Shown: one piece after another, positions 9,455-18,133 of the stretch
How the letters are laid out: every line of letters starts with the position of its first letter
Position numbering within the stretch: the first letter of the stretch is position 1
DNA from: Pseudomonas sp. GM21
GTDB taxonomy: Bacteria > Pseudomonadota > Gammaproteobacteria > Pseudomonadales > Pseudomonadaceae
Length of the DNA stretch: 64,000 nt
Direction: 5' to 3'
NCBI RefSeq assembly: GCF_000282215.1
Contig: NZ_AKJS01000067.1
Span: forward strand, 16,747 to 80,746
Notes under the pieces: generated by a model
Told to the model about the DNA's origin: nothing
The model's input: only the letters and a program-made list of their open reading frames with translations
Database searches by the model: none
Program-made: the position numbers and the translations under genes

Positions 9455-9470
9455 TGGCACGACACTTGAT
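9455..9470 (+). promoter_or_regulatory. Sigma-54 (RpoN) -24/-12 promoter of ppyR-nnrS
   Basis: TGGCACGACACTTGAT matches the RpoN consensus TGGCACG-N4-TTGCW at every defined position except one (A for C in the -12 element). The GG-to-TTG spacing is correct. It sits about 42 bases upstream of the ATG at 9512 and downstream of three NorR-like sites, so the operon is probably activated by a nitric-oxide-responsive enhancer-binding protein. Confidence 0.7.
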
Positions 9471-9511
9471 ATATCCAACGTACAACTGACCCGCTTGAGG
9501 AGTACGGCAAA

Positions 9512-9760
9512 ATGTTCGATTTTCTCAACAACCCACTGACCGTTCTGCACCTGTCGAGCAAAGTGCTTGGTGCTGGCCTAGCCATGCTGCTGGCCGGTAT
9601 CTATGGCGCCTACCTGTACGGCGGTCACTTGTCGATCGTAGTGTTGGTAGCGATGCATGCAATGACCATCGTCGGGCCGACCCTCATCAAGATTGGCTAC
9701 GTCATGCGCCTGCTGGCCCAATACCGGTTGGGTAAAGGCCTGACCCATGCGGTGGCTTGA
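9512..9760 (+). CDS. ppyR: Small two-helix membrane protein, PpyR-like
   Basis: The 82-residue protein has two hydrophobic segments (about 16-37 and 40-60) and a short basic tail. It resembles the small inner-membrane protein called PpyR in P. aeruginosa, which, as I recall, is encoded next to an NnrS-type gene and belongs to the nitric-oxide-induced FhpR regulon. The start follows a TTGAGGAG ribosome site. It overlaps nnrS by 14 bases, so the two genes are translationally linked. The biochemical role is unknown. The name rests on resemblance and context, not on a database match. Confidence 0.65.
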   Translation: MFDFLNNPLTVLHLSSKVLGAGLAMLLAGIYGAYLYGGHLSIVVLVAMHAMTIVGPTLIKIGYVMRLLAQYRLGKGLTHAVA

Positions 9761-10916
9761 GATGCGCAAACTGGCTGCGGTACCGGTATTCAGTCTCGGG
9801 TTTCGACCGTTCTTTTTCGCCGGCGCCGTGTTTGCGGCAGTTGCAGTGGCGATCTGGGCGCTTTGGTTGTATGGCCGCTTGCCCGGTGCGCAACCGGTGG
9901 GCGGCATGTTGAGCTGGCATCGGCACGAGATGCCGTTCGGGTTTGCCACGGCCATCATCGCCGGGTTTCTGTTGACGGCGGTGCCGAACTGGACCGGGCG
10001 CCCCGGCTTGAGCGGCTGGCCCTTGGTCGGGTTACTGCTGGTCTGGGTGCTGGCGCGATTGGCTTGGTTAATGCCGATCCCCGCACAGCTGATGATCGCT
10101 CTGCAGACACCTTTTTTGCCGTTGTTGGCCTGGATGTTGGGTCGGGATCTGGTGGCGGCCGGCAAGCGTGAGAACTATCCGGTTTTGTTGGTGGTGGCCC
10201 TGATAGCCGGCTGTCAGGCGCTGACGCTATGGGGGATCGCCACCGATGATGTCGGGCTACAGCGCCGCGGTGTGCTGGCGGCCCTGTGGCTGGTGGCGGC
10301 GCTGATGACAGTGATTGGCGGGCGGGTCATCCCGTTTTTCATTCAGCGCGGTTTGAACCGTCCTGCCACGCCTGCGGCGCATCCGCTGCCCACTAAAATT
10401 CTGTTGGTGAGTTCATTGCTGGCGGCGGTGTCCTTCGCCAGTGGTTTCAACGACGTCCCGAGGTTGTGGTTGGCAGCGTTGTTTCTGCTGATGGGGGCGT
10501 TGCATCTGCTGCGTTTGTGGCGCTGGCATGATCGAGGCATCTGGCGGGTGCCGCTGTTGTGGTCGCTGTACCTCGCCTATGCCTGGTTGGTGATCGCTGC
10601 GCTGGCAATGGCGCTGTGGCATGCGGGGATGATGCCACAACAAAGTCTGGCCACCCATGCGCTGGCCGTGGGCGGTATTGGCGGGTTGATCCTGGCGATG
10701 ATTGCTCGTGTCAGTCTCGGCCACACCGGGCGGCAGCTGCTGGCATCGAAAACCGTGGTGCTGGGGTTTGCCATGCTGGTCGTCGCTGGGGTGTGCCGGG
10801 TTTTGCTGGTCCCGTATTCCGGGGTCGGGCTGGGAATCTCGGCGCTGCTGTGGTGCGCGGCGTTCGGCCTGTTCCTGACGCGCTATACGGCGATCCTGTT
10901 CACGCCAAGGGTCTAG
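9747..10916 (+). CDS. nnrS: NnrS family haem/copper membrane protein (nitric oxide stress)
   Basis: The 389-residue protein is polytopic with about twelve membrane helices. It has the NnrS entry motif F-S-L-G-F-R-P-F-F near residue 15 and the paired histidines of W-H-R-H-E-M-P-F-G (around residues 55-65). NnrS proteins bind haem and copper and protect cells from nitrosative stress. ATG 9747 is preferred over 9762 because an AAAGG ribosome site lies about nine bases upstream. It is the second gene of the sigma-54-driven unit beginning at 9512. Confidence 0.9.
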   Translation: MRWLEMRKLAAVPVFSLGFRPFFFAGAVFAAVAVAIWALWLYGRLPGAQPVGGMLSWHRHEMPFGFATAIIAGFLLTAVPNWTGRPGLSGWPLVGLLLVWVLARLAWLMPIPAQLMIALQTPFLPLLAWMLGRDLVAAGKRENYPVLLVVALIAGCQALTLWGIATDDVGLQRRGVLAALWLVAALMTVIGGRVIPFFIQRGLNRPATPAAHPLPTKILLVSSLLAAVSFASGFNDVPRLWLAALFLLMGALHLLRLWRWHDRGIWRVPLLWSLYLAYAWLVIAALAMALWHAGMMPQQSLATHALAVGGIGGLILAMIARVSLGHTGRQLLASKTVVLGFAMLVVAGVCRVLLVPYSGVGLGISALLWCAAFGLFLTRYTAILFTPRV

Positions 10917-10932
10917 CGCTCCAGGCCGCCCT

Positions 10933-11078
10933 GTAGCAGCTGCCGAGCAGCGCGAGGCTGCGTCCGGCGACGAAGTCGTCGTGAAGTCAGACACTGCGGT
11001 GTGCAGATAAACCGCATTCTCAGGGCTTACGACGACTTCGTCGCCGGACGCAGCCTCGCGCTGCTCGGCAGCTGCTAC
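10933..11078. repeat. REPIN, GTAGCAGCTG family, copy 2
   Basis: Left arm GTAGCAGCTGCCGAGCAGCG and right arm ending CTCGGCAGCTGCTAC form an inverted pair enclosing a spacer like that of the other copies. It fills most of the 320-base gap between nnrS and the 2Fe-2S subunit gene. The remaining bases before 11237 show no gene. Confidence 0.85.
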
Positions 11079-11236
11079 AAGCCATCCGATTGGTCTTGAA
11101 GGGGTGACCGGTGGTCGATGAACCGGTCCCGCCCGGCATTTTGCGCTTAGCTGAAGGGAGAACCCCAAGGCGCGCACAGGCCGTTGGATGCCACTGCGAT
11201 GCCCTTCAGAACACCGTGAGTCTGAGGTATTTCGCA

Positions 11237-11698
11237 ATGCTGACCCTCAACATCAATGGCAAGGATCAGGAGCTCGATGTCCCGGCGGACATGCCACTGC
11301 TCTGGGTGCTACGCGATGTTGCGCACCTCACGGGCACCAAATTCGGCTGTGGCATGGCCCAGTGCGGTGCCTGCACCGTGCATGTCGATGGTGCGCCGTT
11401 GCGTTCCTGCGTCACGCCCGCTACAGCCGTGGCGCACGGACAGAAAATCCTCACCATCGAAGGCCTGTCTACCGACGGTACGCACCCGGTGCAACAAGCC
11501 TGGGCTGAACTGGATGTGGTGCAGTGCGGTTACTGCCAATCTGGGCAAATCATGTCCGCCGCCGCGTTGCTGGCGAAGATTCCCCAACCCACCGACAGCG
11601 ACATCGACCAGGCGCTCTCCGGCAACATCTGCCGCTGCGGCACCTACCCAAGGATTCGCGCAGCGGTCAAACGTGCCGCCCAGATGGGTTCGAGTTGA
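11237..11698 (+). CDS. (2Fe-2S)-binding subunit of a periplasmic molybdenum hydroxylase (IorA-like)
   Basis: This 153-residue protein has two ferredoxin-like domains. The plant-type 2Fe-2S cluster cysteines are C38, C43, C46 and C58, and the C-terminal four-helix domain carries C-G-Y-C and C-R-C-G. The layout matches the alpha subunit of isoquinoline 1-oxidoreductase and related aldehyde oxidoreductases. It has no signal peptide of its own and probably travels with the Tat-exported large subunit that follows 14 bases later. The start at 11237 is chosen because the domain begins directly there. Confidence 0.9.
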   Translation: MLTLNINGKDQELDVPADMPLLWVLRDVAHLTGTKFGCGMAQCGACTVHVDGAPLRSCVTPATAVAHGQKILTIEGLSTDGTHPVQQAWAELDVVQCGYCQSGQIMSAAALLAKIPQPTDSDIDQALSGNICRCGTYPRIRAAVKRAAQMGSS

Positions 11699-11712
11699 GG
11701 GAGTCTGAAGCC

Positions 11713-13881
11713 ATGAACAGCAACCCCCCGTTGTCGCGCCGTGGTTTTCTCAAGGGCAGCGCCCTGTTGGGCAGTGGTCTGGTGGTGGGGTTTGTCATCC
11801 CCGGTGCCCATCGCTTTGCCTTGGGCGCGGAGAATCAAGGCAACATTTTTGCGCCCAATGCCTTCCTGCGGATCGGCAACGACAACAGCGTCACCGTCCT
11901 GCTCGGCCATTCGGAAATGGGCCAGGGCATCTGGACCGGCCTGACCATGTTGATCGCCGAAGAACTGGACGCCGACTGGTCGAAAATCCGCGTCGAACAC
12001 TCGCCAGCCTCCGCTGCTTTGTATGGAATGGCCGGTTTTGGCGGGATGCAGATCACCGGCGGTTCGACCTCGACCTGGATGGAATTCGACCGCTACCGCC
12101 AGGCCGGGGCGGCCGCGCGCCTGATGTTGGTCGAAGCGGCAGCCAAGCGGTTTGATGTTGCACCTTCGCAGCTCCGCACCGAATCTGGCGTGGTCATCGC
12201 GGGCGACCAGCGCGCTACCTATGGCGAACTGGCCGATGACGCCGGCCAGTTGCCGGTGCCGGATCCGGCCTCGATCAAGTTCAAGGAGGCCAAGGACTGG
12301 AAGATCATCGGTAAACCCACCAAACGCCTGGACACGCCGGAGAAAATTACCGGCAAGGCCAAGTTCGGCATGGATGTGCAATTCGACGGTTTGATGACCG
12401 CCATGGTTGCCCGCCCGCCAGTGTTCGGTGGCAGCGTCAAATCCTTCGAAGGCGCCGCGGCACTGGCCGTGCCGGGCGTGCATAAAGTGGTGCAAGTGCC
12501 CTCGGGCGTTGCGGTGATTGCCGATCATTACTGGGCGGCGAAGCTGGGGCGCGATGCGCTGCAAATAGACTGGGACCTGGGGCCGAACACCGGCCTGGAC
12601 AGTCGGAAACTGCTGGAGAGCTTCCGCAAACTCGCCACCACGCCAGGGATTTCGGCCAGTAAGGCGGGCGATGCAACGGCCGCACTGGCTAAAGCGGCGA
12701 AGAAGATCGACGTCGAATACAGCGTGCCGTACCTGGCCCATGCGCCGATGGAGCCGCTCAATTGCACGGTGAAAATCAGCCAGGACAAATGCGAGATCTG
12801 GACGGGCACCCAGTTTCAGACGCTGGATCAAATGATCGCCGGAAAAATTACCGGGCTCAAACCCGAACAGGTAGAGATTCATACCGAGTTTCTCGGCGGC
12901 GGTTTTGGTCGCCGGGCCAATCCGACGTCCGATTTTGTCGCTGAAGCGGTGCAGGTCGCCAAGGTGGCGGGCGCACCGGTGAAAACCGTGTGGTCCCGTG
13001 AGGACGACATTCGCGGCGGTTACTACCGTTCGATGTTCCTGCATCAGGCGAATGTCGGGCTGGATGCCGACGGAATGCCGGTGGCCTGGAAGCATGTGCT
13101 GGTCGGGCAGTCGATTATGGCCGACACATCGCTGGAGGCGAGCATGGTCAAGGGGGGCGTCGACAAGACTTCGGTCGAAGGCGTCGCTGACAGCCCTTAC
13201 CTCGAACACTTGGCCAATCACCAGGTGGAACTGCACTCACCGAAAACCGGCATCGCCGTATTGTGGCTGCGCTCGGTCGGGCACACCCACACGGCGTTTG
13301 TCATGGAGTCGTTGATCGATGAATTGGCCGAGGCGGCCGGCAAGGACCCGGTGGAATACCGGCGAACCTTGCTGAAAAACCATCCGCGACACTTGGGCGT
13401 GCTCAATCTGGCGGTCGAAAAAGCCAATTGGGGCGCCCCCTTGCCCGATGGTCACGCGGTGGGCGTGGCGGTACACGAGTCGTTCGGCAGCTACGTGGCG
13501 CAGGTCGCCGAAGTGTCCCAGGACAATCTTGAAATCCGCGTGCACCGGGTGGTGTGCGCCGTGGATTGCGGCATTGCGGTCAACCCACAGAGTATCGCCG
13601 CGCAGATGGAATCGGGCATCACCTTTGGCCTCAGTTTCGCCTTGCACAGCAAACTGACGTTGGAAGGCGGGCAGGTGGTGCAGTCCAACTTTCACGATTA
13701 TCAAGTGCTTCGGCTGAACGAAATGCCGGTGGTCGAGGTGCATATCGTGCCCAGCAGCGACAAGCCCGGAGGCATCGGCGAGGTGGGCGTTCCACCCACT
13801 GCGCCAGCGGTCGCCAATGCTGTCTTCGCTCTGACCGGGCAGCGCTTGCGCGAGCTGCCGCTGCAACTGTCGGGGGTGTGA
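11713..13881 (+). CDS. Molybdopterin-binding subunit of an IorB-like aldehyde/N-heterocycle oxidoreductase, Tat-exported
   Basis: The 722-residue large subunit begins with a twin-arginine signal (S-R-R-G-F-L-K-G at residues 8-15), so the enzyme works in the periplasm. The molybdopterin-contact motif G-G-G-F-G-R-R is present mid-sequence, and the likely catalytic glutamate is E690 in G-E-V-G-V-P-P. Members of this family hydroxylate aldehydes or N-heterocycles and pass electrons through the 2Fe-2S subunit to a cytochrome. The downstream cytochrome gene starts one base after the stop. Substrate unknown. Confidence 0.9.
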   Translation: MNSNPPLSRRGFLKGSALLGSGLVVGFVIPGAHRFALGAENQGNIFAPNAFLRIGNDNSVTVLLGHSEMGQGIWTGLTMLIAEELDADWSKIRVEHSPASAALYGMAGFGGMQITGGSTSTWMEFDRYRQAGAAARLMLVEAAAKRFDVAPSQLRTESGVVIAGDQRATYGELADDAGQLPVPDPASIKFKEAKDWKIIGKPTKRLDTPEKITGKAKFGMDVQFDGLMTAMVARPPVFGGSVKSFEGAAALAVPGVHKVVQVPSGVAVIADHYWAAKLGRDALQIDWDLGPNTGLDSRKLLESFRKLATTPGISASKAGDATAALAKAAKKIDVEYSVPYLAHAPMEPLNCTVKISQDKCEIWTGTQFQTLDQMIAGKITGLKPEQVEIHTEFLGGGFGRRANPTSDFVAEAVQVAKVAGAPVKTVWSREDDIRGGYYRSMFLHQANVGLDADGMPVAWKHVLVGQSIMADTSLEASMVKGGVDKTSVEGVADSPYLEHLANHQVELHSPKTGIAVLWLRSVGHTHTAFVMESLIDELAEAAGKDPVEYRRTLLKNHPRHLGVLNLAVEKANWGAPLPDGHAVGVAVHESFGSYVAQVAEVSQDNLEIRVHRVVCAVDCGIAVNPQSIAAQMESGITFGLSFALHSKLTLEGGQVVQSNFHDYQVLRLNEMPVVEVHIVPSSDKPGGIGEVGVPPTAPAVANAVFALTGQRLRELPLQLSGV

Positions 13882-13882
13882 G

Positions 13883-14461
13883 ATGAAGCGACATCTGATG
13901 CTGGGGGCGGTGCTGTTGATCGGCCTGGCGGTCTACACCGAACACCTGTATGCGGACGACAAGGAGGCGATAAAGGCCTTCGATACGGTGCAGAAAGTCT
14001 TTCAAAGCCCGCGTTGCCAGAACTGCCATATTCCGGGCGATTCGCCGCTGCAATTCGATGCCGGGATTCCCCACGCGATGAACGTGGTGCGCGGGATGGA
14101 CGGCAAAGGCGCGGCCGGTTTGCCGTGTACCACGTGTCACGCAGAGTCCAACCCGCCGGCCAGCTACGGGCTGCATACGCCCCCGGGGGCACCGCACTGG
14201 AGCCTGCCGCCCGCGGCGCACAAAATGGCCTGGATCGGTCTGCCAGCCGACAAGTTATGCGCAATGATCAAGGACCGCTCCAGCAATGGCGACCGTGATT
14301 TCGCCGCATTGATCAAGCATGTCAGCGAAGACAAGTTGGTGCTATGGGGCTGGAATCCCGGTGAGGGCAGGGCGCCGGTGTCGGTGTCTCACGATGTCTT
14401 CGTCACGCAATTCAAGCTGTGGGCGGAGGCGGGAGGGCCCTGTCCGCTGGCGGGCAGTTGA
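13883..14461 (+). CDS. Periplasmic dihaem cytochrome c, electron acceptor of the Mo hydroxylase
   Basis: The 192-residue protein has an N-terminal hydrophobic export segment (residues about 5-24) and two haem-attachment motifs, C-Q-N-C-H at 45-49 and C-T-T-C-H at 82-86. It directly follows the molybdenum subunit, in line with three-part periplasmic oxidoreductases that feed electrons through a cytochrome c to the respiratory chain. Isoquinoline 1-oxidoreductase-like clusters often carry such a third gene. Confidence 0.85.
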   Translation: MKRHLMLGAVLLIGLAVYTEHLYADDKEAIKAFDTVQKVFQSPRCQNCHIPGDSPLQFDAGIPHAMNVVRGMDGKGAAGLPCTTCHAESNPPASYGLHTPPGAPHWSLPPAAHKMAWIGLPADKLCAMIKDRSSNGDRDFAALIKHVSEDKLVLWGWNPGEGRAPVSVSHDVFVTQFKLWAEAGGPCPLAGS

Positions 14462-14487
14462 CCGGTGGTCCGTAACACGGAGTCAAT

Positions 14488-14520
14488 GCGGGTATGACCG
14501 ACTCTAAAGATCATACCCGC
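14488..14520. promoter_or_regulatory. Perfect 10-bp inverted repeat just upstream of the degenerate GGDEF gene
   Basis: GCGGGTATGA (14488-14497) and TCATACCCGC (14511-14520) are perfect complements around a 13-base loop. The right arm ends four bases before the TGGAG ribosome site of the following gene. No U-run follows, so it does not look like an intrinsic terminator. It may be a DNA operator or an RNA hairpin near the translation start. Confidence 0.55.
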
Positions 14521-14534
14521 CAATGGAGTTAGCC

Positions 14535-15125
14535 ATGTTAATCCCAGGCAAACCGGTCAAACCAGGTGCTGGTGGCATTCCTTCACGTTCCCCGCAGGAA
14601 GAACGCGAATGGTTGCGTGACCTGGCGCGCAAGGCCGAGCAGGAACTGTCGGGCGTACAGATGGCGAGCATGGACGAGTTGACCCTGCTCCCCAACCGTC
14701 ACGGGTTCGCCACGCTGGCCGAGCAAGGCCTGGACGCCTGCCAGAGGCTGGAGAAACCGGCCACGTTGTTGCTATTCAATCTTGATGATTTCAAACGCTT
14801 GCATTACCTGTACGGCAGTGCCGCGAGCGACAAAGCGCTGAAAATATTCGCCGACGTGCTGCGCATTGCCTTCCGCGAAAGCGATGTTATCGGCCGACTG
14901 GGCAGCGATAAATTTGTCGCGTTGCTCACGGGTTCAGGCACGGTCGAACTCGACGCGATCAAATCCCGGCTCGAAGAAATACTCGCCGAACGAAATGCCT
15001 CAGCCCATCGCGCCAACGACCTGCGCTTCAGTCTCGGCCAGATCGAATACGACCCCCTGAGTCACGGCTCGATCGAAGGGCTGCTGGCCGAGGCGGACGC
15101 GTTCACTTGGCAAACAACTGACTGA
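14535..15125 (+). CDS. Degenerate GGDEF domain protein with intact c-di-GMP inhibitory-site motif
   Basis: The 196-residue protein has a polar N-terminal helix (residues 20-42) and one GGDEF domain. ATG 14535 is preferred to 14523 because TGGAG lies six bases before it. The active-site signature is G-S-D-K-F (123-127) instead of GGDEF, the first metal aspartate is N82 and the substrate-binding asparagine is H90, so cyclase activity is unlikely. The inhibitory RxxD motif is intact (R-E-S-D, 114-117) exactly five residues before the signature, as in active cyclases. The protein may therefore bind c-di-GMP as an effector (inference). Its 3' end overlaps the convergent VOC gene by 23 bases. Confidence 0.8.
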   Translation: MLIPGKPVKPGAGGIPSRSPQEEREWLRDLARKAEQELSGVQMASMDELTLLPNRHGFATLAEQGLDACQRLEKPATLLLFNLDDFKRLHYLYGSAASDKALKIFADVLRIAFRESDVIGRLGSDKFVALLTGSGTVELDAIKSRLEEILAERNASAHRANDLRFSLGQIEYDPLSHGSIEGLLAEADAFTWQTTD

Positions 15126-15528
15126 TGTCTTTAAAGGCTTTGAATTCCAGTGCATTGCCGCACGGATCGAACAGGAACATCGTCGCTTGCTCGCCCACCA
15201 GCCCCTGAAAGCGAATACCCGGTTCGATCACGAACGACGAGCCCAGCGCGGTCAGACGCTGCGCCAGCGCCTCCCACTCACTCATGCTCAACACCACACC
15301 GAAGTGCGGAACAGGCACGTTGTGACCGTCCACGGCATTGGTGTGCGCTGCTTCCTGGGAGGCATTTTTCGGTGCCAGGTGAATCACCAATTGATGGCCG
15401 AAAAAGTTGAAATCGACCCAGTGGTCGCTGGAGCGGCCCTCTTCAAGACCGAACACTTCGCCATAAAAATTCCGTGCGGCGGTCAGGTCATACACTGGAA
15501 TCGCCAAGTGAAAAGGGGACAGTTGCAT
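15103..15528 (-). CDS. VOC/glyoxalase family protein
   Basis: This 141-residue protein starts [17 protein letters not shown], typical of glyoxalase/bleomycin-resistance proteins, and contains the second-module motif [13 protein letters not shown] histidine near residue 7 and a glutamate near residue 126 could be metal ligands. The substrate is unknown. It is convergent with the GGDEF-like gene. Confidence 0.85.
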   Translation of the reverse strand: MQLSPFHLAIPVYDLTAARNFYGEVFGLEEGRSSDHWVDFNFFGHQLVIHLAPKNASQEAAHTNAVDGHNVPVPHFGVVLSMSEWEALAQRLTALGSSFVIEPGIRFQGLVGEQATMFLFDPCGNALEFKAFKDISQLFAK

Positions 15529-15658
15529 AGGGCAGGCCTCGGAGGGTGGTAGGTGTGAGGCTGAGTTTAGCGCTGTGCTTTTCGATTGTAAGAAGATTGA
15601 AGGCCCGACAGCTGAACTACTTACTCCTGTGGGAGCGTGCGCCCCGGAAGCGCAGGCA

Positions 15659-15693
15659 TAAAAAAACCCGCCAGCAACGGCGGGTTTTTTTGG
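15659..15693. terminator. Bidirectional Rho-independent terminator downstream of fabI
   Basis: CCCGCC (15667-15672) and GGCGGG (15679-15684) make a GC-rich stem around a six-base loop, flanked by six A on the left and seven T on the right. Read on the minus strand it ends the fabI transcript. Confidence 0.88.
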
Positions 15694-15705
15694 TCAGCTG
15701 AAAGA

Positions 15706-16500
15706 TTACTCTTCCAGGCTGCCCATCGCAGTGGTGTTGAAACCACCGTCTACGTACATGATTTCGCCGCTGATGCCGGACGCCAGGTCCGAGCACAGGA
15801 AGGCGCCGGCGTTGCCGACTTCGTCGATGGTGACGTTGCGACGCAGCGGGGTTTGCGCTTCGTTGGCAGCCAGCATCTTGCGGAAGTTCTTGATGCCGGA
15901 AGCGGCGAGGGTGCGGATCGGGCCAGCCGATACGCAGTTGACGCGGGTGCCGTCCGGGCCCAGGGAGCCGGCCAGGTAACGCACGCCAGCTTCCAGCGAA
16001 GCCTTGGCCATGCCCATCACGTTGTAGTTCGGCATGGTGCGCTCGGCGCCCAGGTACGACAGGGTCAGCAGGCTACCGTTGCGGCCTTTCATCATTTCGC
16101 GACCGGCTTTGGCCAGGGCCACGAAGCTGTAGGCGCTGATGTCGTGAGCGATGCGGAAACCTTCACGGGTGGTGGCTTCGGTGAAGTCGCCGTCCAGTTG
16201 GTCGCCTGGGGCGAAGCCGACGGAGTGCACGATGCAATCCAGGCCGTCCCACTTCTTGCTCAGTTCAACGAAGACCTTGGCGATTTCTTCATCGCTGGCC
16301 ACGTCGCACGGAAAGCACAGTTCAGGGCTCGAACCCCAGCTCTGTGCGAACTCTTCGACACGACCCTTGAGTTTGTCGTTCTGATAAGTGAAGGCAAGCT
16401 CAGCGCCCTCGCGATGCATGGCGGCAGCGATGCCGGATGCGATGGACAGCTTGCTGGCGACACCGACGATCAGTACGCGCTTACCGGCGAGAAAACCCAT
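15706..16500 (-). CDS. fabI: Enoyl-[acyl-carrier-protein] reductase (NADH) FabI
   Basis: FabI carries out the last reductive step of each fatty-acid elongation cycle in the cytoplasm. The 264 residues show the SDR fold start [11 protein letters not shown] and the FabI catalytic pattern Y-x6-Y-x6-K (seen in the region [19 protein letters not shown]), the target region of triclosan. Length fits the family (about 262). The start lies 24 bases after nppD, so fabI may be read from the transporter transcript, and it ends at the terminator at 15659-15693. Confidence 0.96.
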   Translation of the reverse strand: MGFLAGKRVLIVGVASKLSIASGIAAAMHREGAELAFTYQNDKLKGRVEEFAQSWGSSPELCFPCDVASDEEIAKVFVELSKKWDGLDCIVHSVGFAPGDQLDGDFTEATTREGFRIAHDISAYSFVALAKAGREMMKGRNGSLLTLSYLGAERTMPNYNVMGMAKASLEAGVRYLAGSLGPDGTRVNCVSAGPIRTLAASGIKNFRKMLAANEAQTPLRRNVTIDEVGNAGAFLCSDLASGISGEIMYVDGGFNTTAMGSLEE

Positions 16501-16524
16501 GTGTTGCTCCTCTCTTTCAGGTTA

Positions 16525-18132
16525 TTACGCAGTGGCTGGTGCCAGGAAAGCGGCTTCCAGCAACTGCTGTGTATACGGATGTTGGGGGGCGGCAAAGATA
16601 CTTTGCGCGTCCCCCTGTTCGACCACTTGGCCCTGCTTGACCACCATCAGCTGGTGGCTCAGTGCTTTGACGACAGCCAGGTCATGGCTGATAAACAAAT
16701 ACGTCAGGTTGTACTTGGTTTGCAGTGAACGCAGCAGCTCCACCACTTGGCGTTGTACGGTGCGGTCGAGGGCCGAGGTCGGCTCGTCCAGCAAAATCAA
16801 CGCCGGTTTTAGCACTAATGCCCGGGCAATGGCGATTCTCTGCCGTTGCCCGCCGGAAAATTCGTGGGGGTAGCGGTTCCGGGTTTCCGGGTCCAGACCT
16901 ACCTCCTTGAGTGCCGCAATAATCGCTTGTTCCTGTTCCGCCTCGGTGCCCATCTTGTGGATCCGCAGGCCTTCGCCGACGATCTGGCTCACGCACATCC
17001 GTGGGCTCAGGCTGCCAAACGGGTCCTGAAACACCACCTGCATCTGCCGCCGCAACGGCCGAACCTCGTTCTGCGTCAGGCAGTCTAGCTGCTTGCCTTC
17101 AAAACGAATCGCACCCTTGCTGCCGATCAGCCGCAAAATCGCCAGACCGAGCGTCGATTTGCCCGAACCGCTTTCACCCACAATCCCCAGGGTCTGCCCC
17201 TGCGGCAGGCTGAAATTGATCCCGTCCACCGCTTTGATGTGGTCAACGGTCTTTTTCAGCAGGCCTTTCTTGATCGGGAACCAGACTTTCAGGTCTTCGA
17301 CTTGCAGCAATGGCGGCCCGATAACATTGGTCGCCGGCTTGCCGCTGGGTTCCGCTGCCAGCAATTCCCGAGTGTACGGATGCTGCGGCGCGCGGAACAA
17401 CTCTTCGCACGATGCCTGTTCGACGATGCAACCGCGCTGCATGACACATACGCGATGCGCAATTCTTCGCACAAGGTTCAAATCGTGGCTGATCAGCAGC
17501 AACGCCATGCCCAATCGGGCCTGTAATTGCTTGAGTAATTCGAGGATTTTCAGCTGAACGGTCACGTCCAGCGCCGTGGTCGGTTCGTCTGCGATCAGCA
17601 ATTCCGGCTCATTGGCCAGGGCCATGGCGATCATGACCCGTTGGCGCTGGCCGCCGGACAATTCATGGGGTAGGGCTTTCAGGCGTTTTTCCGGCTCGGG
17701 AATACCGACCATCTCCAGCAGTTCCAGGGTGCGTTTGGTCGCCACTTTGCCGATCAGGCCTTTGTGGATGCCCAGCACTTCGTTGATCTGCTTTTCGATG
17801 GAGTGCAGCGGGTTGAGCGAGGTCATCGGCTCCTGGAAGATCATCGCGATCCGGTTGCCGCGGATGTGGCGCAGGGTCTTTTCATTCTGGGCCAGCAGGT
17901 TTTTCCCGGCGTACTCGATGGTGCCGGACGGATGCCGTGCGATCGGGTAGGGCAGCAGTCGCAGGATCGAGTGGGCGGTGACCGACTTGCCCGAACCGCT
18001 CTCACCGACCAGCGCCAGGGTTTCGCCACGGCGGATATCAAAGTTCACGCCCTCGACCACCCGTTGCACACGCTCGCCGACGCCAAACTCGACGGACAGG
18101 TCGCGCACTTCGATCAGATTGTCCGGATTCAT
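16525..18132 (-). CDS. nppD: Peptide ABC transporter, fused dual ATP-binding protein (NppD/YejF)
   Basis: The 535-residue cytoplasmic ATPase contains two complete nucleotide-binding domains. Each has a Walker A G-E-S-G-S-G-K-S and a signature L-S-G-G-Q-R or F-S-G-G-Q-R. It energises the permeases NppB and NppC. The start at 18132 follows the nppC stop by one base, and a more upstream ATG would lie inside nppC. In P. aeruginosa the equivalent NppA1A2BCD system takes up peptidyl nucleoside antibiotics and oligopeptides; in enterobacteria YejF serves microcin C uptake. Confidence 0.92.
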   Translation of the reverse strand: MNPDNLIEVRDLSVEFGVGERVQRVVEGVNFDIRRGETLALVGESGSGKSVTAHSILRLLPYPIARHPSGTIEYAGKNLLAQNEKTLRHIRGNRIAMIFQEPMTSLNPLHSIEKQINEVLGIHKGLIGKVATKRTLELLEMVGIPEPEKRLKALPHELSGGQRQRVMIAMALANEPELLIADEPTTALDVTVQLKILELLKQLQARLGMALLLISHDLNLVRRIAHRVCVMQRGCIVEQASCEELFRAPQHPYTRELLAAEPSGKPATNVIGPPLLQVEDLKVWFPIKKGLLKKTVDHIKAVDGINFSLPQGQTLGIVGESGSGKSTLGLAILRLIGSKGAIRFEGKQLDCLTQNEVRPLRRQMQVVFQDPFGSLSPRMCVSQIVGEGLRIHKMGTEAEQEQAIIAALKEVGLDPETRNRYPHEFSGGQRQRIAIARALVLKPALILLDEPTSALDRTVQRQVVELLRSLQTKYNLTYLFISHDLAVVKALSHQLMVVKQGQVVEQGDAQSIFAAPQHPYTQQLLEAAFLAPATA

Positions 18133-18133
18133 T

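Noticed and set aside
9466..9478. Possible FNR/ANR box (TTGAT...TCCAA) upstream of the ppyR-like gene
   Set aside because: Spacing and the second half-site do not fit TTGAT-N4-ATCAA, and the TTGAT is better explained as the -12 region of the sigma-54 promoter.
9281..9550. 89-codon minus-strand open frame upstream of nnrS
   Set aside because: It overlaps the sigma-54 promoter and the ppyR-like start, has no ribosome site I would trust, and shows no family features.
11644..13236. 530-codon open frame on the minus strand
   Set aside because: Antisense shadow of the molybdenum subunit gene, whose plus-strand motifs are clear.
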